Program-made: the position numbers and the translations under genes | Shown here: in pieces, positions 38,608 to 48,830 of the stretch | Position numbering within the stretch: the first letter of the stretch is position 1 | Layout of the letters: each line of letters opens with the position of its first letter | Notes under the pieces: model-generated | The model's input: the letters and a program-made list of their open reading frames with translations, nothing else | Told to the model about the DNA's origin: nothing | Databases searched by the model: none | NCBI GenBank assembly: GCA_964036045.1 | Contig: OZ038378.1 | Span: 43,277,228 to 43,341,227, forward strand | Length of the DNA: 64,000 bases | Reading direction: 5' to 3' | From: Eutreptiella sp. 'Long Island Sound 2002' | Taxonomy: Eukaryota > Euglenozoa > Euglenophyceae > Eutreptiales > Eutreptiaceae

Positions 38608-41600
38608 GCAAACGTTGTCCGCCCCCTCTACAAAAAAGGGGACTGGGCGAACCCGGACAACTGGCGCCCCATAGTCTGTGCGGTCACGGAGGTCAAAATC
38701 GTCTGGACCATCCTCCTGCGCCGCATCCGCCCCCACCTGGACCCCCACATACCAGCGAGCCTCTGGGGGGCCATCCCAGGCCGCTCCCCACACGAGGCCA
38801 TCTTCCTCCAGGACACCATCGCGGACATGGACCCGGTGGACCTCATCATCGCCTCCCTCGACGTCAAGGGAGCCTTCCCGAACACCCCCTGGCTCCTTCT
38901 AGAAGCGGTGTGGAAACGCCTAGGCCTCCCCTTCTACAACTTCACCTCCGACTACATCCGCACCCGCAAATACACGGTCCGCACAGAAGCAGGCCTCACC
39001 CCCTTCCGGGAGCCAGGCAGCGGGGTCCCCCAAGGGGGAGCAGAGGGCCCCTTCCTGTACCTTCTAGTGACGCTCCCCCTGGCCCTCGCAATCGAGCAGG
39101 ATTACCCGGCCTACGCACCCTACCCCCTCCTCTCCCCCCTGGTCGGCTTCGCGGACGACACCAACCTCACCGTCGCGCACACCCCACACGACCCCCATGC
39201 CCCGGACCCCGGACCAACGGTCACCCAACAGGCCAACGACTTACTGGACGTGACCGTCTCCTACCTCTTCCACAACAACCTCATCGTCCACCCCACAAAG
39301 TCAGTGGCCATGATCAAGGGGTCTGCCACACCTCCCACCCTGGGGCCACAAGGGCCCCCCATGCAAGTCGTGACGACCACCACCCACCTGGGGGTAGTCC
39401 AGGCCGCCAACCCTGAGGACGCCACCCTCCCTACCAAGTTGCAGTCACACCTCGCCGATCTCCCCAGATATGCGTCCCCGACCACCAAGGCCCTCTCCCT
39501 GTCCCACCAGAGCCTGGCGTATTACCTCACCGGGGTCTTGAACGCCTCCATAGGCTTCCAAGCACTCCACCTAACACACCCCACCACCGCCCTCCAGCCG
39601 GCCACACGCGCCGTGACCAAGGCATGGGCAGCACACGGGGGCTGGCCCACCTCCATACCCACCCGCGCCATCCGAGCGGCATGGCCCCACTATGGAGACG
39701 CCATAGGGGACGAGGTGAAAGCGGCCTATACCAGACACACCGCCCTCCTCCTTCACCGCATGACCCACAACCACTCACCGGAGGTCCGCGAGCTCACCGC
39801 CATCCGCCTCCAAGCCGCACAACGGGCCCGCAACACATGCCCGCGCTGGGTACTCCACCAGACGGGCATGCCCACCAACATGAACACCCGCCTGTGGAAC
39901 CACCCGCAGCTTCTGCTCCCATCCCCACACCACGCCATACTCACCAACCACACGTGCCCAGAGAAAGGGCCACTAGCGGTCCTCTGCGGGGACCTCCACC
40001 ACCACCCGAAGGGCACCATCCACACCATAGACCTTGTCGGGGCCTCCATCACCGTAGTATACGTCACCCTCGCCCAAATGCGGGTCCTGCACCACAGCGG
40101 GGCACACCACGCCCCCTTTCTACAGCTTCCCGAATGGCCACAATACCGCCTCTTCCACCAGTACCTCACACAGACGGCACGAGCAGCGGGACACACTCTA
40201 CCGGGCAGCAAAGACATGCGCACAGCCTACCGAGAATTCACAAAGCAACACCCGCGACCCATCCCAGAGACACCGCCCTACGCACCCACCGGATCGAAAC
40301 ACGAACCCGTCCCCCCAGTAACGGGCCCAGTCCCACCACTAACCCTGCTACTGGCCCCGAATGAAGCCAAACCCACGCAGACCACCGTCATCCACCACGG
40401 GGCAAAATGGCGCATACCGAAACACCACATGACCGCCCGAGACCTACCAAAGGTCCCCCAAGATTCCCAGAGCATGCCACGCACATGTTGGGCCTGTGAC
40501 CCCGAGGCACCAACCACACCATGGCCCGTGCTACACCTCATAGCACGCCACCACACCCACCCCACGACCCACCTACCACCACCGGCCTATGCATGGATAG
40601 CCCCATGGTTCCACCGCACCGACACTAACCCCACGGTAGCATGGAACCCCGACCACGCGCCCAAATGGCTCTTCACCACTACACCCACATGCCCCCGCCC
40701 CGACCCAGCAGGGGTCGCCATCCGTTACAGCATGTACGAGCCAGGCAGAACTGGCAAGTACGAGCACCCCTACTATCCACTCCACCACTCCTGCCACACA
40801 CCGGAGCACCGAACACAAACCCTCACATGCCACGACCTAAACCCCGACACAGCCTACATCCTCCACTACATCTACTCCTACCTCACACAAGGACAGCCGG
40901 AGCAGGGACTCATAGCCCTGTCCCCCCAAGCGAAGCACATCATCTCCAAAGGAATAGGGGTGTACGCCACCCCCATCCTACAGCCCACAACCCCAGTAGC
41001 CCACTTCGCCACGGGCCTTGCCATATACGCCTACCTGCCCATGAACCCATGCCGCCTCCCACAACCATCACCGGCGGACCGGCCCTTCTTCACCGACGCC
41101 TCAGGCGAATCCGCCCTCACCCCCATCACCGGGGGGGCCACCCTGCAGCTAACCCACACCGGGGGACACTACCACATGGACCACCACACGGGCCACACCA
41201 CCTATGGGGCCTCTTCCCACGGGGAGCTAGGGGCCATGGCCGACGCCATCACCGAGGTCGCGGCCCACCTACCCGCCCACTCCCCGCACATCGTCCGGGT
41301 CTGGTTCGTGGTAGACGCCACTGTCGACACGCACCTGCTCCTCCGCATAGCAAGGCAACCACTTCACAAAGCAACCGCGACGAGCCTCGGCACCCAGGCA
41401 CTGCTACTCTGGAAAGCCCTACGCAGCCTTCCCCCCTACGTCCAACTCCACATCGTGAAACAAGAGTCCCACAGGCACCAATACGGAAATGGTAAGGTCG
41501 ACAACCAGGCAGTACACCAGCGCACAACACACCTACCAGCCCTCCAGATCCCTGACCTCGGCCGCAACCACACACACCTCCAACACGTGCCCCCTGTACC

Positions 41601-42339
41601 CGAGCCCCATCAGACCCCGGACTGGGTACCAGAGGACGCCCCCTATTCCTCCCACGACAGAGCGTACCACTACCCCAACCCCGTCCAACATCTCGCCCGC
41701 GTGCTCGGCGACGCAGACAGCCGGGCGCACATCCAGGAGCTCCAGGACAGACTGCAAGTCCCCCTCTACCACTCAGCGCTCCGCCCAGCAAACGTCCCAG
41801 CCCACCTCCAGAAACGACGCATCCAGCTCCTCAGGGAGCAACTGCCTTTCCTCACCAGGGTCGCCAGATGGCTCGCCCGCAAGCACATCCACGTCCCTGA
41901 CAAACACACCCGTTGCCCATGCGACCACACCACCCCGGAGGACTGGGAACACTTCAAGAAATGCCCCCTCCATACAGACAGGGACACCCTAGTGGGCTGG
42001 TCCCCGGCGGAAACCCTGCGACAACACGAAGGATGGCCAGCCCACAGCCACGCACACCAGGCCACCGAACACCTCCTCCGGGACCCCCTGATTAAAGAAG
42101 CCACCATGAGAGGGGCAGTGACACAGGCCCTGCACCGACACCTCACCAAACACACGGAAAGCCCCATGGAGGCAGCAGCACACCTCCAGCTAGAAGCGGT
42201 CCGCAGAGCAGCGGCCCAAATGGTACACCGCAAACACCTCCTGCTAACACACGCGGAACAACTCACCGACCCCACCGCCAGGGAACACATGCAGCGTCTC
42301 ATCCATTACCATGCCGTGCATGACCCAGACGTCCACTAA
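38608..42339 (+). CDS. LINE-2 ORF2 part 2: RT, RNase H, CCHC finger
   Basis: It is in frame with the endonuclease after one amber codon. RT: VRPLYKKGD, WRPIVCAVTEVK, ASLDVKGAFPNTPW, GSGVPQGGAEGPF and the catalytic GFADDTNLTV (39148-39159). RNase H is complete: FFTDASGES (Asp codon 41095), SSHGELGAMAD, FVVDATVDTHLL and GNGKVDNQAV. The C-terminal finger is CPCDHTTPEDWEHFKKC. The ORF ends at 42339, overlapping the ORF3 start by 29 nt. Apart from the stop it looks functional, so inactivation was probably recent. Confidence 0.9.
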   Translation, partial: ANVVRPLYKKGDWANPDNWRPIVCAVTEVKIVWTILLRRIRPHLDPHIPASLWGAIPGRSPHEAIFLQDTIADMDPVDLIIASLDVKGAFPNTPWLLLEAVWKRLGLPFYNFTSDYIRTRKYTVRTEAGLTPFREPGSGVPQGGAEGPFLYLLVTLPLALAIEQDYPAYAPYPLLSPLVGFADDTNLTVAHTPHDPHAPDPGPTVTQQANDLLDVTVSYLFHNNLIVHPTKSVAMIKGSATPPTLGPQGPPMQVVTTTTHLGVVQAANPEDATLPTKLQSHLADLPRYASPTTKALSLSHQSLAYYLTGVLNASIGFQALHLTHPTTALQPATRAVTKAWAAHGGWPTSIPTRAIRAAWPHYGDAIGDEVKAAYTRHTALLLHRMTHNHSPEVRELTAIRLQAAQRARNTCPRWVLHQTGMPTNMNTRLWNHPQLLLPSPHHAILTNHTCPEKGPLAVLCGDLHHHPKGTIHTIDLVGASITVVYVTLAQMRVLHHSGAHHAPFLQLPEWPQYRLFHQYLTQTARAAGHTLPGSKDMRTAYREFTKQHPRPIPETPPYAPTGSKHEPVPPVTGPVPPLTLLLAPNEAKPTQTTVIHHGAKWRIPKHHMTARDLPKVPQDSQSMPRTCWACDPEAPTTPWPVLHLIARHHTHPTTHLPPPAYAWIAPWFHRTDTNPTVAWNPDHAPKWLFTTTPTCPRPDPAGVAIRYSMYEPGRTGKYEHPYYPLHHSCHTPEHRTQTLTCHDLNPDTAYILHYIYSYLTQGQPEQGLIALSPQAKHIISKGIGVYATPILQPTTPVAHFATGLAIYAYLPMNPCRLPQPSPADRPFFTDASGESALTPITGGATLQLTHTGGHYHMDHHTGHTTYGASSHGELGAMADAITEVAAHLPAHSPHIVRVWFVVDATVDTHLLLRIARQPLHKATATSLGTQALLLWKALRSLPPYVQLHIVKQESHRHQYGNGKVDNQAVHQRTTHLPALQIPDLGRNHTHLQHVPPVPEPHQTPDWVPEDAPYSSHDRAYHYPNPVQHLARVLGDADSRAHIQELQDRLQVPLYHSALRPANVPAHLQKRRIQLLREQLPFLTRVARWLARKHIHVPDKHTRCPCDHTTPEDWEHFKKCPLHTDRDTLVGWSPAETLRQHEGWPAHSHAHQATEHLLRDPLIKEATMRGAVTQALHRHLTKHTESPMEAAAHLQLEAVRRAAAQMVHRKHLLLTHAEQLTDPTAREHMQRLIHYHAVHDPDVH

Positions 42340-43468
42340 CCCGCTCCGCGCCCCGCACGCGCCCCCCGTCTCCATCCACAGGTCTCCAAGGCACCACCAC
42401 AGCGCCCCGAGACCCGTCTCGCACCCAAGAAGCCACCCGGCACCGCCCAGTCCGGCCGAACCCAGCCAGGGCCAACCATCCATCGACGTAGACGCGCAAG
42501 ACCCCGGCAGCCCATCCAGCCCACCCCCCCCGGACCCGGGGCACCCCCCCCTCACACCGGCCACCATCCGCGACCCCGACCTCCTCCGAGCGACCCTCCA
42601 AGACAGGGCCCCGACCACCCCCCTGGGCTGGTACGGCCTACAAGAGGACTGGACCAAGCTCACCGTCAAAGCCCTCCGGGACCTGACCACCCCAGGCAGC
42701 GGCCTCCACGAGACCATAGTAGACCTCGTGCTCTGGCGAGCCCGCAAACACACCCGGGGCCAGCCCATCTGGATCCCCCCCATCGAGTGGGGCCAGGCCC
42801 TGACGCACGACACCGGCAGCAACGTCACGCGTCGAGGGACCGTACGCCTACGGCGGGCCCAAGCGGAGACGGACCACCCAGCGGACCCGAACCACCCGGA
42901 GCAGTGGGAACAGGCCACCGCGCCCAACCGCGACACCGCCCTCCGCGCCGCCGGCCTCCGCACCCCGGACGACGACCTCCCCCCCCCACCTACAGACAGT
43001 GACCACCCCCCGCCGGAGGTCTGGGTTACAGTCCTCGAGCGCGGCCACTACTACGTGATAGCCGCTATGGCCACGTCCCACGGCCCGCAATGGATCATCC
43101 AGGGGACAGACACCATGTTCGCCCCGGAGACCGCCCCACCATGGGGCAGTGGGGGACCCCACCACCCAGCACAGGATCCTCAGGGGTCTCCTCCAGCCAG
43201 GGGACACGCCCCCAGCCCGCGCCCTGGCCCAAATCACCTCAGGGAAGGCGGGCTACCACCTGGGATTGTCCATGCTCTGCCTAACCCACTGGATCCAGCG
43301 CCACTGGCCACCCACGGGGACCGTGCCCTGGGTTTGGGCCATCCCCACCGCCCACACACAAGTCGAAGCAGGCCCGGACACACGACCAAACCCCCCCCCC
43401 AGGCCGCAGCAGTCCCTCACCTGCGGGTACCACGCCATCCACAGGGTCCTCAACCGCGCGGGTCTTAG
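42311..43468 (+). CDS. LINE-2 ORF3 N-terminal half: Ulp1/C48-like protease domain
   Basis: ATG 42311 overlaps ORF2 in another frame. After a Pro/Ser-rich leader come LHETIVDLVLWRARKHTRG and QPIWIPPIEWGQAL, resembling the substrate-binding start of Ulp1 (SUMO protease, C48) domains. Next is VWVTVLERGHYYVIAAM with a candidate catalytic His246 (codon 43046) and WIIQGTDTMF with a candidate Asp. The reading then shifts, around 43,150-43,190, to the 43149 frame, which carries the Cys. If real, the protease would act on host SUMO/ubiquitin-like conjugates or on element proteins. Motif matching by eye only. Confidence 0.5.
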   Translation: MPCMTQTSTNPLRAPHAPPVSIHRSPRHHHSAPRPVSHPRSHPAPPSPAEPSQGQPSIDVDAQDPGSPSSPPPPDPGHPPLTPATIRDPDLLRATLQDRAPTTPLGWYGLQEDWTKLTVKALRDLTTPGSGLHETIVDLVLWRARKHTRGQPIWIPPIEWGQALTHDTGSNVTRRGTVRLRRAQAETDHPADPNHPEQWEQATAPNRDTALRAAGLRTPDDDLPPPPTDSDHPPPEVWVTVLERGHYYVIAAMATSHGPQWIIQGTDTMFAPETAPPWGSGGPHHPAQDPQGSPPARGHAPSPRPGPNHLREGGLPPGIVHALPNPLDPAPLATHGDRALGLGHPHRPHTSRSRPGHTTKPPPQAAAVPHLRVPRHPQGPQPRGS

Positions 43469-46415
43469 CCCAAAGCTAGCATGCCCCCTTCCCACCACTG
43501 ACCAAGAGGTCCACCAGATACGAACGCTCGTCTGCGAAATCCTTGCCGCGGCAGCAGAAGACGGCAAGCTTCTCCTCCAAACCGCCCGGCCTACAACTGC
43601 CCACGCAAGCGCGCAGCAAGCGGACACATACACCGGCACAGCACAACCCCCCGCACAATCCCCGCCCATGCCCCCCCCCTCTCGCTGCTCAACTGGAGAC
43701 CCACACACGCCCACTATCGCGCGCACCCCCGGGCCCCGCGACACGGGCCTCCCCCACCCGACCGAACACCAGCACACGCCCGCCACACACCCACCCACCG
43801 GCCACACTTCACCGCCCCCCACACTCGACAACCCACACACACCCGCCAAGGGGAGCCCCACGCCCCGCGGCACGCCCACCCCACCCAGTGGCCCGCCCAC
43901 GCCCCCCACACACACCCCAGAGGACCCAGGCCCACCCCCCCCGGCCCCTGAATGCAGCCCACGCGAACTGTTCCCCCCCGCTGACACCAACCCACACGAC
44001 CTCGCACATTGCAGGACCCGGGCCCAGCCGAGCCCAGAAAGAGAAGGCCGCAGCCCCGCGCCTCCCTCCCCCGCCGCAGCCGACCAGATCGGCCCGCCGG
44101 ACCGCCAGGTCACGACCGGGCCCCCCCAGCCGCCCGCCCCCAACCTACAACCCGGGGACATGCCCTCCATCCTCCCCGCCGTGGCCGCAGCAGAAGCCGC
44201 CGCCCGCAAGCCCGCCCGCATCACAGCCGAACCCGCGTCCACCACCTCATCCTCGTCCTCAGCCTCGTCCACCTCCTCCACCTCATCCTCCGACCCCCCC
44301 CTCCCCGCCAAACTCATCCTCAAGGCCACGGCGAAAGCCAAAGCCGCGGCCGCACGCACCAACCCCCCAACCCCCACACAGGCGACTCAGGCACCCCGGC
44401 AACCCACCGGGACGACCCCCGACCCGGCATCGACGCCCTCACACCTCCGGACAGAGGTACTCCTCAACCTGGAACCGGACCCCAACCCCAAACCCGACCC
44501 CAAACCCAAACCGGACCCCAACCCCAAACCCAACCCCAAACCCAAGCCGGCGCCCACGCGACCACACACAACACCGCATACGCAACGACACAAAACCACC
44601 CGATACAACCCCCGCCCGGGCCCTCGCCCAAGCCAGGACCCCCCACCCACCACGACCCGCGCCCCCCTCCCGCCGGCACCCACCACCACCGCGGAGACGG
44701 CCACCCAGCACGACCCCATCCAAACCCTCGTCAAAATCCCCGTCACCAAGCGCCCCGTCATCCATCCCCCACAAACCACGACCACCGCCGGCCAAACCGA
44801 CCCAGGGACGTGGGACCCCTCAACCATCGTCACCGTCAAGCCCGGCCCCCAACCCTTCCCCCATGCCCACCACATAGTGCAGCCCCGGGGACTGCCCACG
44901 ATGCCCAACCCCCCACCCCCACAAGGGGGACCGGAAAACCCACAAGGACTCCATGGGCCATACCCGCAACACCAACCCCACCACTACACACACCACCACC
45001 ACCAGCGGCCCCACCACCACCACTACCAACACCACCCCCACCACTACCACTGCCCACCGCCCTACCCCACCGGGCCACAACCCCCCGTACACCAACAGCA
45101 CCAGCGGACGGGATGGCAGCCGCCGAACGCCCCGCCCGCATACCCACCCCCCCCGTACCAGCCACCACCCCCGTACCAGCCGTACCCCCGCGGCCACCAT
45201 CCGATGGCCGAAGGGGCCCCACGGACGACGGGGGACCTCCCCCCCCAACCAGCACCGCGTGACGCCCCGTACCCCCCCGGCCACCATCCGATGGCCGAAG
45301 GGGCCCCAAGGACGACGGGGGACCTCCCCCCCCAAGCGGCGCCGCGCGAGGCCCCCCAGAGGCCGCCGACGCTTCCGGACTGGCCCGACTCGAGCAACGA
45401 GGGCCGGTCCCGCAAGCGGCGGCGCTCCTGCTCCCCCCCCGCACGGCACACTCGCCCACGGCGCCCACACTCCCACCGCGCCTCAACCACCCACTCGCGC
45501 CGCTCCCGCTCCCCCAGGTACCACCACGACCCCCAGGGACCCCGCTCCCGTCCCTCCCGCTCCCCCGGGCACCACCACGAGCGCCACCGCCGCCCCATGT
45601 CCCCCTCCCCCTCCCCCCACCGGCCACCCAGCCCCCGCCACCACCACTCCCGCTCCCCCCGACGCAGCCAGGCACGCCACTGCCGCCCCACGTCCACCTC
45701 CCCCTCCCCCCACACGCCCCGCCGGGCTCCCCGTTCCCCCCGCCACCCGTACCCATCCACCACCCCCAGCCCCCGCCACCACCACTCCCGCTCCCCCGGA
45801 CGCCACCGAGCGCGCCACCGCCGCCCCATGTCCACCTCCCCCTCCCGCTCCCTCCTCCGCCCGTACCCGTCCTCCACCCCCAGCCCCCGCCGCCGCCGCT
45901 CCCGCTCCCCCAGGCACCGCCACCCCCGCCACCACCGCAGGTCCACGTCTTCCCCCCGCCGCTCCAGGACCCCAGGCACGGACCCCTCCCCCCCCCGGGC
46001 CCCCGCCTACCTCGCCTGGTGGTCTCCCTCCGCTCTGCAGGAGCTCCGCCGCTGGGTGAAATGGGCCGGAGGAGCGGGAAGGCACGAAGGGGTGCACATG
46101 GTGCATACCTTCGAGGAGGTGCGCACCCGCACCCCCGCAAACCCCAACGAGGCCGCCCCGGAGGCCATCATGCCGCAAGCGGCATGGGAGGCCCTCCTCC
46201 GCGATGCGGTCCAGGGCCTCCGCCCCCCCTACACCCCCCAAGCCCTCCGCCAGTGGCTCCAGGCCACCCACCCCCAAGCCTGGGCCACCGGCGCCCCCTC
46301 CCCACCCCGCCCCTCCCACCACCACCACACCAGGAAGGGGCAGGACAAGGGCAAGGGAAGGGCAAGGGGCACCAAGGACCACACAGGCAAGAGGGCATGG
46401 AAGGGCCCCAAGTGA
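43149..46415 (+). CDS. LINE-2 ORF3: C48-like Cys motif, Pro-rich region, RS-like domain
   Basis: 1088 residues. The start supplies RPQQSLTCGYHAIHRVL, like the Q...CGYY active-site segment of transposon-borne Ulp1 proteases (candidate Cys92, codon 43422). Residues of about 150-550 are Pro/Thr-rich, including repeats of KPDPKPKPDPNPKPN near 44,480-44,560. About 600-680 is His/Tyr/Pro-rich, with a 90-nt duplication around 45,195-45,330. About 760-960 is Arg/Ser/His-rich (SRSPRR, HHHSRSP), resembling SR splicing-factor tails. The end is a folded-looking segment (LQELRRWVKWAGGAG) and a Lys/Gly basic tail. The frame is intact from 43149. Confidence 0.6.
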   Translation: MGDPTTQHRILRGLLQPGDTPPARALAQITSGKAGYHLGLSMLCLTHWIQRHWPPTGTVPWVWAIPTAHTQVEAGPDTRPNPPPRPQQSLTCGYHAIHRVLNRAGLSPKLACPLPTTDQEVHQIRTLVCEILAAAAEDGKLLLQTARPTTAHASAQQADTYTGTAQPPAQSPPMPPPSRCSTGDPHTPTIARTPGPRDTGLPHPTEHQHTPATHPPTGHTSPPPTLDNPHTPAKGSPTPRGTPTPPSGPPTPPTHTPEDPGPPPPAPECSPRELFPPADTNPHDLAHCRTRAQPSPEREGRSPAPPSPAAADQIGPPDRQVTTGPPQPPAPNLQPGDMPSILPAVAAAEAAARKPARITAEPASTTSSSSSASSTSSTSSSDPPLPAKLILKATAKAKAAAARTNPPTPTQATQAPRQPTGTTPDPASTPSHLRTEVLLNLEPDPNPKPDPKPKPDPNPKPNPKPKPAPTRPHTTPHTQRHKTTRYNPRPGPRPSQDPPPTTTRAPLPPAPTTTAETATQHDPIQTLVKIPVTKRPVIHPPQTTTTAGQTDPGTWDPSTIVTVKPGPQPFPHAHHIVQPRGLPTMPNPPPPQGGPENPQGLHGPYPQHQPHHYTHHHHQRPHHHHYQHHPHHYHCPPPYPTGPQPPVHQQHQRTGWQPPNAPPAYPPPPYQPPPPYQPYPRGHHPMAEGAPRTTGDLPPQPAPRDAPYPPGHHPMAEGAPRTTGDLPPQAAPREAPQRPPTLPDWPDSSNEGRSRKRRRSCSPPARHTRPRRPHSHRASTTHSRRSRSPRYHHDPQGPRSRPSRSPGHHHERHRRPMSPSPSPHRPPSPRHHHSRSPRRSQARHCRPTSTSPSPHTPRRAPRSPRHPYPSTTPSPRHHHSRSPGRHRARHRRPMSTSPSRSLLRPYPSSTPSPRRRRSRSPRHRHPRHHRRSTSSPRRSRTPGTDPSPPRAPAYLAWWSPSALQELRRWVKWAGGAGRHEGVHMVHTFEEVRTRTPANPNEAAPEAIMPQAAWEALLRDAVQGLRPPYTPQALRQWLQATHPQAWATGAPSPPRPSHHHHTRKGQDKGKGRARGTKDHTGKRAWKGPK

Positions 46416-46912
46416 GGGCAGGCACACGCAGGGACAGGGCGCCGGAAGCGACACCACATGGGGGCAGGACACCACCCAAGAACCAGGAAGGAGCGGGAAC
46501 AGGGACCAAGACACGGAGGAAAAGGGCACCACGACAGGTACCACGACCCACAACGACGGGGAGACCAGCGCTGCCCCACCCCCACCAAACACCCCAACAC
46601 ACACCACCGAAGCAAACATCGGACGCCATGCGGATCACACCAGCGCACGCCCGGCGGAGGGCACACCTACATGGGGAGAACGGGCCACACCCACAGAGGA
46701 GGCCGCAGGGAACACCGCCGCACGGCACACCACCATGCCCTCACCGCCAGCCGACGACCCCGACCACCACGAAGGCCAACTCACAGGCACCTGAAGAGGA
46801 CGAAAGCACGACCGCGGCACCCACGACTACGGACCGACACCCCCAGAGGACACGGGACCAAGGCACAGGCCCCCAGGGAGGGCAACCCCACGGACCGTCA
46901 CGCGACCACACC
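46416..46912 (+). other. LINE-2 region after ORF3, no gene
   Basis: C/A-rich and G-poor like the rest of LINE-2. Open frames exist in all plus-strand phases but encode Thr/Pro/Arg/His low complexity. I treat it as 3' UTR. Confidence 0.45.
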
Positions 46913-47573
46913 ATGGGCTATAAGGGCCGGGCTGCGCTACCGTCGCGGTTTGAAGCAGAGTATTGCTACGGGGGCTTGATCTCGGCTGGTCTCACGTCCG
47001 TGAGGGCGTCCGTCACCAACCTGTTGCGTCCAGTGGAGGAATGGCACTGCGGCGGCACACCGAACCCGTCCATGATGAATATCGAGCACCGCAAGGGGAA
47101 GCGGAAGGCTGTGATCGATCGCGAAGGCTTTGGTGCTGCTGGACGGTGCCCCCTTCAAGGCCATCTCCGAGCGCCGCGAAGACTGGAAGTGCCAAGAATA
47201 CTACCGATGCCCCGGACCCCAGCAGTTCAGCACCGGAGATATGGACATCCCCCTGATCCTACAGTATGAGCTCATCCCTGCCGGCGGCACCGACCCGGAC
47301 CCTGCCAGCGCAGCCGAGCTGCAGTGAAAGCCGTTCGCCACTCAAACAGCGTTCGGAAGCCACCTCCACCGTCCGACTCCTGATGTCTGTTTGTCTGCCT
47401 TGGAGAGGGAACGCCTTTCCAACACCCCGAGTACACCTGCCCGTCTGCGAGGCCCGGTGAAGATTGAGTCCATGGGTGAGAGTCCGTGCGCACGCCCCAA
47501 GGACACCGTGATCATTCAGCAGAATTTCCCGAAGACCCAACCGACCCACACAGGCGAGGCTGACCTCCACTGA
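46913..47573 (+). pseudogene. PPi-dependent phosphofructokinase (PFP) fragment, tandem-fused type
   Basis: Frame 2 from 46913 reads MGYKGRAALPSRFEAEYCYG and SVTNLLRPVEEWHCGGTP. Frame 3 continues LVLLDGAPFKAISERRED and CQEYYRCPGPQQF. These match the C-terminal part of PFP, which converts fructose-6-phosphate with pyrophosphate in the cytosol. One extra base near 47,125 splits the frames. After TGA at 47325-47327 the same frame gives ARLRGPVKIESMGESP and IIQQNFPKT, typical of a PFP N-terminus. The source gene thus seems to encode two PFP domains in tandem. There are no introns. Both ends are cut and embedded in LINE-2-like DNA. Confidence 0.65.
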
Positions 47574-48830
47574 CCCACCATGGCACCACGCGAGACCACG
47601 GCACACCGCACCACAGCGCGCCACAGAGCAACGCACCACAGCACGACGCGACGCGACGCGGCACAGAGCGGCACAACACGACACAACTGACCCTAACCTG
47701 AGGGACTAACCGAAGCCAGCCACCGCACACCCGGGAAGGCGCCGCGCCACCACGCCACACACCAGCACCACAGGCCACACACGGGGCCACAGCGCCCCAG
47801 GCGACAACGGTGACGGACCACCCAGAAGATTACAGCCGGCACCGCAGAGGGGTAAGGACACGAGCAACCCCAGCCCCCTAACCCAAAACCACAAGCAGCC
47901 GCCTGGCGCAGCCGCCCAGCCGGCAGAGCCAGGACCTAACCCAGCAAGAAGGGGCGCCGAGCCCACCGTGTACAGAGCCCACCCGACCCATGGGGCCGGA
48001 ACATGGCCACACAGAACGCAACTGAAGACAGCAGCCCGGAAGACAACACTGAATACAGGCCACTGCGTGCGCCAGCCCAGGGAAGGCAGAGGGAGGAACA
48101 GGCAAGCCCCCCCCCCAAAAAAAAAAAAAAGGAGGGGGGAAGGGGAAAAGGCACGAAAACAGCCCACAGCCGCCCAACCACCCGCCAACAGCACCACAGG
48201 CGGCCAGCCCCCCCCCCCAGTAAAAAAAAAAAAAAAAAAAAAAAGGGGGACCCCCGCATAGGCACAGGGGAACCACCCACCCAAAACCGGCAACACCAAG
48301 CCAGTAACAGCGGACCACGGGGAAAAGGGACACGGAAAAAAAAAAAAGAAAAAAAAAGAGAGAGCCACCAGCCCAGCCCGAAAGAAAGGGGATGGAGGGA
48401 CAGGGACCACAAAGCCCAGAAAAAAAAAAAAAAAAAGGAAAAGAAAAAACCAAAGCGCAAAAGAAAAAAAAAAACCCCCCCGACAACCCAGCCAAGACGG
48501 ACTGGGCACAGGCGAGACCCGGGCCCAGCACACACGCCCACACCGCGCGCCGGAACCGGAAACGGCGGGGGGCAAGCAGGGCGCCCACGAAACCACACAC
48601 GTCCCAAAAGCAGGCCGAAACCGAAGCCCAACCACGAACACCACAAATGGCCGACACTAGAGGGACAACACCACAAATCGAGCCCAAAAACACCCACCCA
48701 AGACCCCAGCCAGGACTGACGGGGTTAACAAAACCCGCACCCAACCGCCAACCGGACCCAAACACAAACACCACACAACAGTAGGAAACCCAGTGCCCAC
48801 AGCCCGGGCACTGAGGCAGCCCGTGCCATG
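47574..48830 (+). other. C/A-rich sequence with poly(A) tracts, probable LINE-2 3' UTR
   Basis: Strong strand asymmetry (C and A on the plus strand). Poly(A) runs lie at 48117-48130, 48222-48244, 48336-48346, 48420-48436 and 48464-48474. Two runs are bracketed by C and G runs (48107-48139 and 48208-48249) that could fold as hairpins. Minus-strand ORFs here encode Phe/Pro/Gly low complexity and are artefacts. Confidence 0.5.

Noticed and set aside
43253-45979. Large Gly/Val/Arg-rich minus-strand ORFs opposite LINE-2 ORF3
   Set aside because: They are complementary shadows of the C-rich ORF3. They lack motifs and disagree with the element's orientation.
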